A stretch of 27,667 nucleotides of DNA from an uncultured Bacteroidales bacterium (lineage in GTDB: Bacteria; Bacteroidota; Bacteroidia; Bacteroidales; F082): contig CALAZZ010000229.1 in NCBI GenBank assembly GCA_937926515.1, forward strand, positions 1-27,667, given 5' to 3'. Both the position numbers and the translations under genes were made by a program. Below, piece by piece: positions 7,153 through 15,186 of this stretch; the first letter of the stretch is position 1; every line of letters starts with the position of its first letter. Under the pieces are notes generated by a model that was not told the origin of the DNA, did no database searches, and saw only the letters and a program-made list of their open reading frames with translations.

Positions 7153-9500
7153 TGGATAAAAAATTTGACCGAACCCATCCTAAGGCCGGCATCGTCCCAA
7201 AACTCTGCAACATAAAGACCTTGAGACCATGTGGCTGTGTTAATCCTAACACCTTCTCCTTCTGCTTTAATGCTTTGTATGTGTGAGCCATTGCTGTCGA
7301 ACACCTTAATCGTTCCATCCCGGTTTTGTGCTACATGCAAGGTGATGTAATCGCTGGCTGGATTGGGAAAAACCGTCAGCAATTCCAGTTTTGTCCGGAA
7401 GGTATGAACGGGTAAACCAACCTGAGTATCCCAAACTGCAAGCGTATATTCGCCGGGCAATAGCTCATCAACAAAAATGAAGCCTATATTCCATAAACCT
7501 TGCCTGTATTGCGAAATATGATGCCAGTCAGTGGATGGATTCTCTCTGTAGAGCAGTACAACCGAATCATTTTGAGAAGTAATCAAACCTTTGTCAAGTA
7601 TATTGCTATTGCTGTAAAAAAAGCGACCACGCATGGCAGTGCCATCAGGTACAATTCCAGCCACCTGCCAATAGCGGTACGGCGAGAGTCGCAATCCTTC
7701 CACAACCTGTTGCAAAGGATCGGGTGGTGCCCAATGATGGGTAAATCTTAAAAATGCAGAATCAATAACTTCATCCACAATGAGCATAAAATAAAGCCTG
7801 GAATAGGACCATTCCCCTGTTTCGGTAATCACATAATCTTCATCAGTAGTGGCATCAGATGTTTTGTTATAATAATCAGCCATAGCCAATACGGGTTCAA
7901 AATCCAGTAGCTTAACCGAATGTCCTGTTTGTCCACTGAAATGAACGGTATCGCTATATTTATTCCAAGCAGCATCCATAAATGTAATTTCCAGTATATT
8001 GTCATCAGCTAAGAAGTTGAACCCTTTGAATTTCTGCTTCAGGAAAATATTTGTCTCATATTGATTCCCTTGGGGATTCACGATCACGGAGTCGATCGAA
8101 AAATGAGGCGTTCCAGGTGTGAATACCCAGGCATCAAAAAATGAAGTAAGGTCAATACCGGTATAATCACTCATAAAGTCACACATATCTGCAGACGAGG
8201 CATGATCAAATGCAAATTCGTTCAAATAGGCTTTCACTACATCTGTAAACAATTCCTCTCCCAAATAATTCATGAGGGTATGAACTACAGTTGCACCTTT
8301 ATCATATACTGTTTTACCATATACATATTCAGTGGGCACACCTGAAAGTGGGAGGTAGGAACCATCAGTGAGATGGGCATCACGTAAAACAGAGAAATGT
8401 GTGGCTTGCATTGCATTATTATAATCTTCCGCACCGTATAACAGCTTTTGGTAGTAATGTTGATAGAAGGTTGCCCATCCTTCGTTCAGCCACATTTCAC
8501 CTTCATTGGCACAGGTCACCATATTGCCAAACCACATATGGGACAATTCATGAACCAGAAGTCCTTCATAATCCAGGTTCCCATTGATTGCAAAGTGCGG
8601 ATATGCGATATTTGTAACATGTTCCATAGCTCCTATGGCTGTACCTGTATACCCTATTCTGTCAAAGGGATAGGCATCGAAATGATCTTCAAACACTTCC
8701 ATAACCTGGTGCAAATGTTGAAATGAACCTGCAACTTTTGCAGTATCTGCAGGTCGTGTATAAATGGTAATTGGAATATCAGATTGCATCCCACTGAAAA
8801 TATCATCGGTAAGAGCATAGTCGCCGGCTGCAACTGACGCAAGATAGGTTGGAATGGGCTGGTTCAGGCTCCAGTGCCAGGTATAATTGCCATCGCCATG
8901 GTCAATGGTTTCCAATAGCACACCTCCTGCAATTCCTGTAAGTCCTTCAGGAAGCGTGATAAGCACCTCATAGGTAGCCCTGTCCTGAAAATCATCCACA
9001 CAGGGGAACCAGGCTTTCCCGAGATTATGCGGGCTGCTTTCAAATCCAACACCTAAGTTAAAAGCATATGATCCGGCGAAATGAAACCCTCCCCAGGCTT
9101 CGTGAAATGGCTGACCTCCATAAAAAATTTGGATTACAATGGTATCATCATCGTTATAAGACTGTTCAGACAAAACACGCAAGATATCACCTTGCTGATA
9201 GTATGATGCCGGTCCAAGGCCATTGATGAACACACTATCTACCTGCAATGATTTAAGTTCAAGTGGGATCTGCGACAGTTCAACTTTTGGGCTTAATGTT
9301 ACAGAAGTCACTGCCTGAATCTGTTGTTGAGCAAAATCAATGGAGGTGAGATGGATCCGGTAATGATGTGCATTGATGCTATCAGCAACCTCTGATCGCG
9401 CAAAAGCATGCTTGTGATTGCATTGATGCTGGCCAATGATTTGCAAATCCATGATCAACAAAATTGCCAAACTGAACAAAAGATGGGTAAATAGGTTCAT
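7149..9500 (-). CDS. Secreted M1 family metallo-aminopeptidase with T9SS sorting domain
   Basis: This protein of 783 residues removes N-terminal amino acids from peptides outside the cell. An N-terminal hydrophobic segment (LLFSLAILLIMDLQII) acts as a signal peptide. The zinc site is HELSH (317-321) with the third ligand Glu at about 340 (WLNEGWA), the HExxH-x18-E pattern of family M1. GAMEH at 290-294 replaces the usual GAMEN exopeptidase motif, and YGKTVYDKG (about 394-402) holds the expected active-site Tyr. The last 79 residues start at LTVFPNPASDYITL and end in the GLYVAEF...VKFFIQ pattern of a type A T9SS C-terminal domain, so it should be exported through the outer membrane and surface-attached or released. 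Peptidases of this architecture are common in Bacteroidota. Its stop overlaps the start of the AlkD-type gene. Confidence 0.9.
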   Translation of the reverse strand: MNLFTHLLFSLAILLIMDLQIIGQHQCNHKHAFARSEVADSINAHHYRIHLTSIDFAQQQIQAVTSVTLSPKVELSQIPLELKSLQVDSVFINGLGPASYYQQGDILRVLSEQSYNDDDTIVIQIFYGGQPFHEAWGGFHFAGSYAFNLGVGFESSPHNLGKAWFPCVDDFQDRATYEVLITLPEGLTGIAGGVLLETIDHGDGNYTWHWSLNQPIPTYLASVAAGDYALTDDIFSGMQSDIPITIYTRPADTAKVAGSFQHLHQVMEVFEDHFDAYPFDRIGYTGTAIGAMEHVTNIAYPHFAINGNLDYEGLLVHELSHMWFGNMVTCANEGEMWLNEGWATFYQHYYQKLLYGAEDYNNAMQATHFSVLRDAHLTDGSYLPLSGVPTEYVYGKTVYDKGATVVHTLMNYLGEELFTDVVKAYLNEFAFDHASSADMCDFMSDYTGIDLTSFFDAWVFTPGTPHFSIDSVIVNPQGNQYETNIFLKQKFKGFNFLADDNILEITFMDAAWNKYSDTVHFSGQTGHSVKLLDFEPVLAMADYYNKTSDATTDEDYVITETGEWSYSRLYFMLIVDEVIDSAFLRFTHHWAPPDPLQQVVEGLRLSPYRYWQVAGIVPDGTAMRGRFFYSNSNILDKGLITSQNDSVVLLYRENPSTDWHHISQYRQGLWNIGFIFVDELLPGEYTLAVWDTQVGLPVHTFRTKLELLTVFPNPASDYITLHVAQNRDGTIKVFDSNGSHIQSIKAEGEGVRINTATWSQGLYVAEFWDDAGLRMGSVKFFIQ

Positions 9501-9740
9501 AAGAAAAATTGATTAATGCTGTAAAATTAAGCTTTTTAAGCCATTCTCTCAAAAAGGTTTTACTTACCTTTGGTGCAAAATCGAACAGGTTGTCCACAAT
9601 TGAACACTTGTTGTTTGTAAACGTACACCCATAATCTTTTGATCTTAGAAAGACGGCATGTATATCTCTTATATTTAGATTGATACAATTATGGCATGTT
9701 TTTCGTGTAGCCTATGAAAATGTTTAACATAATTTGAATC
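9501..9740. other. Divergent intergenic region between peptidase and efflux genes
   Basis: This 240-base AT-rich region separates the outward-reading M1 peptidase and TolC genes, so both promoters should lie in it. On the plus strand TACCTTTG (9565-9572) matches the -7 consensus, but no TTG lies 19-21 bases upstream and the start would leave a leader of about 160 bases for tolC. Nearer the tolC start, TAATTTG (9730-9736) is one base short of the consensus. I see no good minus-strand box, no hairpin of note and no small ORF worth calling. Confidence 0.3.
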
Positions 9741-11159
9741 ATGAACACACACAGCCAGGATTTTTATGGTAAAACCATCCGGTTTATTTTATCTGTTTCG
9801 GTCATACTATTGATTGTGTCCAGTAGTATTTATGCACAACGGGTTTGGACGCTTGAAGAATGCATCAACCATGCTCTTGAACACAATATCCGAATCAAGC
9901 AAAGTATTTTGGAGGTTGAATCGGGTGAAATAAATATGCTGGAAAGCAAACTTAATATGTTGCCTTCACTGAACGCAACTGCATCCCACTCCTATGGATG
10001 GGGGCGTTCCGTTGACCTTGCCACTTACCAATATGTTGACCAACAAACACAGCAGAGTTATTTCAATCTGAGTTCGGATGTTACCCTCTTTTCAGGTTTT
10101 CAAAAGCATAATGTGATGAAGCAAAGACGGGCCGAATATATGGTTTCAAAATATAATGCTGACAGGATGCGAAATGATATTTCACTTACTGTTGCAGGCT
10201 ATTACTTACAAATATTATTCAGCCGGGAGCTTGTGAATAACGCACGCAATCAGCTGGATGTAACACGCCAGCAAATTGCCCGCACTGAAAGGTTGGTTGA
10301 GGCCGGTACATTGCCAAGAGGCAGCCTGCTCGAAATTCAGGCTCAGGGTGCTAACGAAGAAGTCAGTCTTGTACAGGCTGAAAACCAACTGAACCTGGCA
10401 TACCTCGACCTGCTTCAACTAATGGAACTGCCGGCCAACACAGTATTTGAAATAGATGTTCCGGAATTAGTCATTCAGGATGAGCCCGACCTTCTGCCTG
10501 TGCAGGTTATTTACAATACAGCACTGGATGTAATGCCCGAAATCAAAAGTGCTGAATACAGCGTTCAAAGCAATGAATATGCCTTGTCAATTGCTAAAGG
10601 ATCACGCAGCCCGAGTTTGGGAATGTCGGCTGCCATAGGCACCAACTATTCGGACCAGATCAGACGAAGCAACAATCCGCTTGATCCGGCCTTCGATGAA
10701 ATCAAACCGTTTGAAGACCAGTGGAAAGACAACCGCAGCACCACCCTATCCATTCGGCTTAATATCCCCATCTTCAACGGCTACCAGATCAGTTCATACG
10801 TAAATAGAACCAAATTGGGACTGAAGAATGCCGATTTTAACCTTGAACTGGCTCGTAATAATTTGCGCAAAAATGTTGAAACAGCCTATACTGATGCAAT
10901 CGCTGCCTATGCCGCTTACAATGCAAGGGAAAAATCACTCTCAAGCCTGAATGAGGCTTTTAAATACACTGAAGAAAGATTCAATGTTGGCATGGTCAAT
11001 GCTATTGACTACAATGTCGCAAAAAATCAATTAAGTCGCGCCGAGTCTGACTTGCTGGCAGGTAAATATGATTTTATTTTTAAACTTAAGGTACTTGATT
11101 TCTATCTCGGCCGTTCACTTACATTAAAGGATATGCAAGCTTTTATGGATAATGAATAA
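9741..11159 (+). CDS. TolC family outer-membrane efflux channel
   Basis: This protein of 472 residues begins with a signal peptide (RFILSVSVILLIVSSSIYAQ). The mature start is WTLEECINHALEHNIRI, the typical opening of TolC-like proteins of Bacteroidota. Two long helical hairpin repeats with heptad character follow, for example NARNQLDVTRQQIARTERLV, then VGMVNAIDYNVAKNQLSRAE near the end. TolC trimers form the outer-membrane duct of tripartite efflux or type I secretion machines. The next gene, 58 bases on, encodes a membrane-fusion adaptor, so the two products probably work together. No inner-membrane transporter follows. The family call is firm; the substrate is unknown. Confidence 0.92.
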   Translation: MNTHSQDFYGKTIRFILSVSVILLIVSSSIYAQRVWTLEECINHALEHNIRIKQSILEVESGEINMLESKLNMLPSLNATASHSYGWGRSVDLATYQYVDQQTQQSYFNLSSDVTLFSGFQKHNVMKQRRAEYMVSKYNADRMRNDISLTVAGYYLQILFSRELVNNARNQLDVTRQQIARTERLVEAGTLPRGSLLEIQAQGANEEVSLVQAENQLNLAYLDLLQLMELPANTVFEIDVPELVIQDEPDLLPVQVIYNTALDVMPEIKSAEYSVQSNEYALSIAKGSRSPSLGMSAAIGTNYSDQIRRSNNPLDPAFDEIKPFEDQWKDNRSTTLSIRLNIPIFNGYQISSYVNRTKLGLKNADFNLELARNNLRKNVETAYTDAIAAYAAYNAREKSLSSLNEAFKYTEERFNVGMVNAIDYNVAKNQLSRAESDLLAGKYDFIFKLKVLDFYLGRSLTLKDMQAFMDNE

Positions 11160-11164
11160 CCTTA

Positions 11165-11192
11165 CAATACAATTATTTATCTAATTGTATTG
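11165..11192. repeat. Perfect 11-bp inverted repeat between tolC and adaptor genes
   Basis: The arms CAATACAATTA (11165-11175) and TAATTGTATTG (11182-11192) are perfectly complementary around the six-base loop TTTATC. No T-run follows on either side, so it is not a standard intrinsic terminator. It could be an RNA hairpin that adjusts expression or stability of the adaptor relative to TolC, or a dyad operator for a dimeric regulator. The symmetry is seen directly; the role is open. Confidence 0.6.
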
Positions 11193-11217
11193 ATTACCAA
11201 ACCTAACACAAACCAAC

Positions 11218-12561
11218 ATGAAAAAAAAGAAAAGTTATAAATGGTATTGGCTAATTGGAATAGCTATCATTTTAGTTGTTCTGCTCCTGGTTATCGCTAA
11301 AAATCAAAACAAAGGCCAAATTGAGGTTACAACCGAGTTGGTCGAAAGACACAGCATTATTGAAACAGTAGCATCAAATGGAAAAATCCAACCTGTACTC
11401 GAGGTTAAGATAAGTCCTTATATCTCCGGTGAAGTGGTGGAGTTGTTTGTTCGTGAAGGTAATTTTGTGCAAAGAGGTGACAAACTGGCTCGTATTGATC
11501 CAACAATATATATTTCAAACCTTGAACAGGTTGAAGCAACGGTTAATTCTGCCAGGGCAAACATGGCCAATGCCGGTGCACGTGTGGCACAGGCCGAGGC
11601 ACAATTTATTCGTACTCAACAGGATTATCAGCGAAATGAACAACTATGGAAAGAAAAAGTTATTTCAGATGCCGACTGGGACGCTATTAAAGCGAACTAC
11701 CAGGTAGCCACTGCCGAGGTAGAAGCTGCACGGGAATCGCACAAAGCCACACAATTTCAGGTTCAAAATGCCGAAGCAGCATTACGCGAAGCACGTGAAA
11801 ACCTAAATCGTACAACCATATATGCACCTAATGAAGGTACCGTGTCACGTTTGAATGTTGAAGTTGGAGAACGTGTTACCGGTGCTTCGCAATTCTCAGC
11901 AGGAACTGAAATTATGAGGATCGCCAACCTAAGTCAAATGGAGGTGAAAGTTGAAGTGAGTGAAAATGATATTCCAAGGGTTAAACTTAATGATACCTGC
12001 ATAATTGAAGTAGATGCTTATTTGAACAGACGTTTCAAAGGGCTGGTAACAGAAATTGCCACCTCAGCAAATGTTACAGGTGTTACAGTAGAGCAAGTGA
12101 CCAACTTTGAGGTAAAAGTAGTCCTGCTGCGCGAATCCTATGCTGACCTTATTGACGAAACCAGTCTTATTGCATCCCCATTCAGACCAGGCATGTCAGC
12201 CACTGTTGACATCCAAACCAATACGGTTGAGCAAGCACTTTCCATTCCAATACAGGCTGTAACAACGAGAGAAGACACCACATCCACACGACGGATCGCA
12301 CGTTCTTCATCAAGTGAAGGAGACAGAAAAGCTTCAGAAGAGATCATGAAGGAATATGTTTTCGTTTTTGAAAATGAAAAAGCCAACATAAGGGAGGTTA
12401 AAACCGGAATACAGGACAACACTTATATTCAAATCTTATCTGGCCTGGATGAATCAGAGGAAGTGATTACAGGCCCATACAGAGCTGTTTCACAAACTCT
12501 TAGAAATGGCGATCCGGTAAAAAAAGTTGAAAAATCTGAGCTGTATGCCGGAAACCGCTAA
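11218..12561 (+). CDS. Periplasmic adaptor of a tripartite efflux system (MacA/HlyD type)
   Basis: This protein of 447 residues carries one N-terminal transmembrane helix (about 10-28), so it is anchored in the inner membrane and faces the periplasm. The order is: first half of the lipoyl/barrel-sandwich domain (about 58-95, ISPYISGEVVELFVREGNFV), a long coiled-coil hairpin (about 101-197, Ala/Glu/Gln rich), second half of the lipoyl domain (IYAPNEGTVSRLNVEVGERV), then the beta-barrel (about 235-340) and a membrane-proximal domain. This matches MacA/HlyD membrane-fusion proteins. It would bridge an inner-membrane pump to the TolC partner encoded just upstream. MacA-type adaptors of Bacteroidota are usually followed by MacB-like ABC permeases; here tsaB follows instead. 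A low-complexity insert (RRIARSSSSEGDRKASEE, about 360-378) sits in the C-terminal part. Confidence 0.9.
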   Translation: MKKKKSYKWYWLIGIAIILVVLLLVIAKNQNKGQIEVTTELVERHSIIETVASNGKIQPVLEVKISPYISGEVVELFVREGNFVQRGDKLARIDPTIYISNLEQVEATVNSARANMANAGARVAQAEAQFIRTQQDYQRNEQLWKEKVISDADWDAIKANYQVATAEVEAARESHKATQFQVQNAEAALREARENLNRTTIYAPNEGTVSRLNVEVGERVTGASQFSAGTEIMRIANLSQMEVKVEVSENDIPRVKLNDTCIIEVDAYLNRRFKGLVTEIATSANVTGVTVEQVTNFEVKVVLLRESYADLIDETSLIASPFRPGMSATVDIQTNTVEQALSIPIQAVTTREDTTSTRRIARSSSSEGDRKASEEIMKEYVFVFENEKANIREVKTGIQDNTYIQILSGLDESEEVITGPYRAVSQTLRNGDPVKKVEKSELYAGNR

Positions 12562-12661
12562 ACTGTCAGTTTTTTAAGCTTTTTATGAAATAAATCTAAA
12601 TTGGTTTTTATTATACCTTAACCCTACCACAAAAAACACATCATAATATATAAGCTGATCT

Positions 12662-13357
12662 ATGTCCAATATTTTACTCATTGAAACAGCTACCAGGGTT
12701 TGCTCGGTTGGCCTTAGCACTAATGGTACAATCACATCAATAAGAGAAAGCTTCGAACAACGCTCACATGCCGAATTGATCACCATATTTATTGATGAAG
12801 TCCTACAGGATTCAAATGTGGATATTAATAAACTTGATGCTGTCGCTGTAAGTATGGGGCCCGGGTCCTATACCGGTTTGCGCATTGGAGTTTCTACTGC
12901 TAAAGGGATATGTTATGCATTAGATATTCCCCTGATTGCGATTGATACATTACAAGCCATGGCAATGGGATTGGCAGAACGACGAAATCAACCGGATGAA
13001 CTTTATTGCCCGATGATTGATGCACGCCGAATGGAAGTTTACACTGCTGTTTTTGATCATGCAAACAAACGGCTGTCGGATACGGAAGCACTGATCATAG
13101 ACGAAAAATCATTCGAAGCCATGCTAAACAAAAACAAGCTTGTGTTTTTTGGCGATGGGGCTGACAAATGCAAAAAGATACTGGGGTGTCATCATCATGC
13201 CATCTTTATTGACGAATTTCACCCATCGGTTATCAACATGTCCCATATTGCAGAGCATAAATTCGTTGTAAAAAAGTTTGAAAACTCAGCTTACTTTGAA
13301 CCATTCTATTTAAAAGATTTCGTGGCAGCACCGCCCAAAGTGAAAGGATTGTATTAA
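12662..13357 (+). CDS. tsaB: tRNA threonylcarbamoyladenosine biosynthesis protein TsaB
   Basis: This protein of 231 residues belongs to the TsaB branch of the ASKHA fold. It has the N-terminal block ILLIETATRVCSVGLS and the hallmark VSMGPGSYTGLRIGVSTAKG (about 63-82), followed by IPLIAIDTLQAMA. TsaB is the scaffold partner of TsaD and TsaE, which place the threonylcarbamoyl group on A37 of tRNAs reading ANN codons. It is cytoplasmic, and the length is normal for the family. It lies 100 bases after the adaptor gene, so it may have its own promoter, though I find no convincing box. Its stop overlaps by four bases the stop of the convergent mechanosensitive channel gene. Confidence 0.93.
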   Translation: MSNILLIETATRVCSVGLSTNGTITSIRESFEQRSHAELITIFIDEVLQDSNVDINKLDAVAVSMGPGSYTGLRIGVSTAKGICYALDIPLIAIDTLQAMAMGLAERRNQPDELYCPMIDARRMEVYTAVFDHANKRLSDTEALIIDEKSFEAMLNKNKLVFFGDGADKCKKILGCHHHAIFIDEFHPSVINMSHIAEHKFVVKKFENSAYFEPFYLKDFVAAPPKVKGLY

Positions 13358-14193
13358 GCCTCTTTATTGCGCAGATGCACATCCATCTGCGGAAATGGAA
13401 TGGTAAGACCTTCGCTCGCAAAGGTTTTATAAACTTTTTTGTTTAGATCAAAAAACACCGGCCAAAAATCAGGCACCTTAACCCATGCACGAGTAACAAT
13501 GTTTACCGAACTGTTTGACAGTTCATGCAAAGCCACGAAAGGAGGTGGATCTTGCAAAATACGTTCATCTTCATTCATCAAGCGCATAATAACAGCCTCA
13601 GCTTTATCAAAATCATCACCATATGATATCCCAAATATCCATTGCACACGCCGGGTATCTTTTTTTGTAAAATTGGTAAGCGATCCGGTTGCCAAAGCTC
13701 CATTAGGTATAATGACAACTTTATTGTCGGGCGTGGTAAGATAAGTGTTGATGATGGTAATTTCGGTAACAGTACCAAGAAAACCTTGCGCCTCTATAAA
13801 ATCATTGATTTTAAATGGTTTAAATGTCAATATGATGACACCGCCAGCAAAATTGGACAATGTTCCCTGGAGTGATAAACCAATCGCCAGGCCGGCAGCA
13901 CCCAGTATTGCAACAAATGAGGTCATTTGTACACCTATCATGCTAATGATGGCGATGATAAGTGCAATTTTTAGGGTAATATTAAGAAAACTCCCCAGAA
14001 ACGAACGCAGGGAAGGATCCATAAAACGTCTTTCCATCGTGCGCCTGAGCAGGCTGGTTATTTTATTAATGGCCCATAAACCAACAACAAGTGTAATGAT
14101 TGCACCAAGCAATTTGAGGCCATAGGTGGTGATAATCCCTATCAAATAATCAGATATGCCGGGAAACTCATTAGTAATTTTGTCCAAATCCAT
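13354..14193 (-). CDS. Small-conductance mechanosensitive channel, MscS family (copy 1)
   Basis: This protein of 279 residues has three predicted transmembrane helices. The third, pore-lining helix has the MscS pattern VAILGAAGLAIGLSLQGTL followed by SNFAGGVIILTFKPFKIND. The cytoplasmic beta domain and cage follow (VVIIPNGALATGSLTNFTKK, then GISYGDDFDKA). The length is close to that of E. coli MscS. It would open on membrane stretch and release solutes after osmotic downshift. The neighbour at 14314-15141 is a close paralogue on the same strand and upstream in transcription. A terminator and a -7 box lie between the two, so this copy may be transcribed on its own. Its 3' end overlaps the convergent tsaB by four bases. 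Confidence 0.92.
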   Translation of the reverse strand: MDLDKITNEFPGISDYLIGIITTYGLKLLGAIITLVVGLWAINKITSLLRRTMERRFMDPSLRSFLGSFLNITLKIALIIAIISMIGVQMTSFVAILGAAGLAIGLSLQGTLSNFAGGVIILTFKPFKINDFIEAQGFLGTVTEITIINTYLTTPDNKVVIIPNGALATGSLTNFTKKDTRRVQWIFGISYGDDFDKAEAVIMRLMNEDERILQDPPPFVALHELSNSSVNIVTRAWVKVPDFWPVFFDLNKKVYKTFASEGLTIPFPQMDVHLRNKEA

Positions 14194-14243
14194 TTCAAAA
14201 AATTAATTAATCAACAAGTAGTCTGACATCTAAATCCATTTCA

Positions 14244-14251
14244 CAAAGGTA
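14244..14251 (-). promoter_or_regulatory. Putative -7 box for the MscS copy 1 gene
   Basis: TACCTTTG on the minus strand is a perfect match to TAnnTTTG. It lies about 50 bases before the ATG at 14193 and just after the terminator of the upstream copy. I see no TTG at the -33 distance, so this is half of a promoter at best. Confidence 0.33.
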
Positions 14252-14272
14252 GCAAAGCCAACGAATTGGTAT

Positions 14273-14306
14273 AAAAAAACCCAGCAAAATAGCCGGGCTT
14301 TTTTTT
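14273..14306 (-). terminator. Intrinsic terminator after MscS copy 2
   Basis: Read on the minus strand, AAAGCCCGGC (14301-14292) pairs with GCTGGGTTTT (14285-14276), ten pairs including two G-U wobbles. The loop is TATTTT and the stem runs into a T tract. On the plus strand the two wobbles become A-C mismatches, so the element fits minus-strand termination, right after the gene at 14314-15141. Confidence 0.75.
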
Positions 14307-14313
14307 AACAAAA

Positions 14314-15141
14314 TTATTTAGTTTGATGCAAATGCACATCCATTTGTGGGAACGGAATATTGAGTCCTTCCTTAGCAAATGTCTCATATATTTTTTCATT
14401 CATATCGAAATAGACACCCCAATAATCAGTCGCCTTGACCCAAGCCCTGACAACTACATCCACAGAGCTGTCATTTAGCTCTTTAAGTGCAATGAAAGGT
14501 TCGGGATCCTTCAATATTCGCTCATCACTTTCAATAAGCTTCATGATAACCTGCTTCGCTTTTTGATAGCTGTCGCCGTATCCAATTCCAAATGTCCAAT
14601 CAACACGGCGTGTTTCTTTCTTTGAGAAGTTGGTCAAGCTTCCTGTTGCCAGGCCCCCATTCGGAATAATGATCACTTTGTTATCAGGTGTATTCAAAAT
14701 TGTATTGAAAATCTGAATTTCAGCTACAGTGCCCATATACCCCTGGGCTTCAATAAAGTCACCTGCTCTATATGGCTTGAATAAGAGGATCATAACCCCA
14801 CCGGCAAAGTTCTGTAATGTACCCGATAATGCCATGCCAATGGCCAAACCGGCTGCAGCAAGTATGGCAATGAAGGATGTCATTTGTATGCCAAGCATAC
14901 TCAGGACACTGATGATTACCAGAATTTTCAGTATTATTCCGGCCATGCTTTTCAGGAATCCTCGAAGAGAAGGATCCACTTCCCTGCTTTCCATTAACTT
15001 TTTCAGTCCGTTTGTGATCCGGCCTACGATCCATAAGCCGATGATCAGGACAATAATTCCCATCAACAACCTAAGGCCATAGGTGGTTAAAATGGGCATG
15101 ATCTGTTCCATTAATTCATTCAAATTGAAATTTGTTTCCAT
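14314..15141 (-). CDS. Small-conductance mechanosensitive channel, MscS family (copy 2)
   Basis: This protein of 275 residues is a tandem paralogue of the downstream channel and aligns with it along the whole length at roughly 55-60 percent identity by eye. The pore helix reads IAILAAAGLAIGMALSGTL then QNFAGGVMILLFKPYRAGD. The beta domain has VIIIPNGGLATGSLTNFSKK, and both proteins end in IPFPQMDVHL. One pore difference is visible: LQGTL in copy 1 is LSGTL here, and the TM1 regions also differ. Two related but not identical channels could open at different tensions or pass different ions. A clear terminator follows at 14273-14306. The S9 peptidase gene ends 45 bases upstream of its start on the same strand. 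Confidence 0.92.
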   Translation of the reverse strand: METNFNLNELMEQIMPILTTYGLRLLMGIIVLIIGLWIVGRITNGLKKLMESREVDPSLRGFLKSMAGIILKILVIISVLSMLGIQMTSFIAILAAAGLAIGMALSGTLQNFAGGVMILLFKPYRAGDFIEAQGYMGTVAEIQIFNTILNTPDNKVIIIPNGGLATGSLTNFSKKETRRVDWTFGIGYGDSYQKAKQVIMKLIESDERILKDPEPFIALKELNDSSVDVVVRAWVKATDYWGVYFDMNEKIYETFAKEGLNIPFPQMDVHLHQTK

Positions 15142-15186
15142 AAATTAAATTATTAAGGTTAGTAATAATCTCATAATTGATAAAAG

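Noticed and set aside
9565..9572. TACCTTTG as a tolC promoter or small RNA start
   Set aside because: The -7 box is perfect, but no -33 element lies at the right distance and the leader would be about 160 bases. Noted in the intergenic entry only.
11160..11217. Intrinsic terminator between tolC and the adaptor gene
   Set aside because: The stem is perfect, but it is AT-rich and no T-run follows, so it was listed as an inverted repeat instead.
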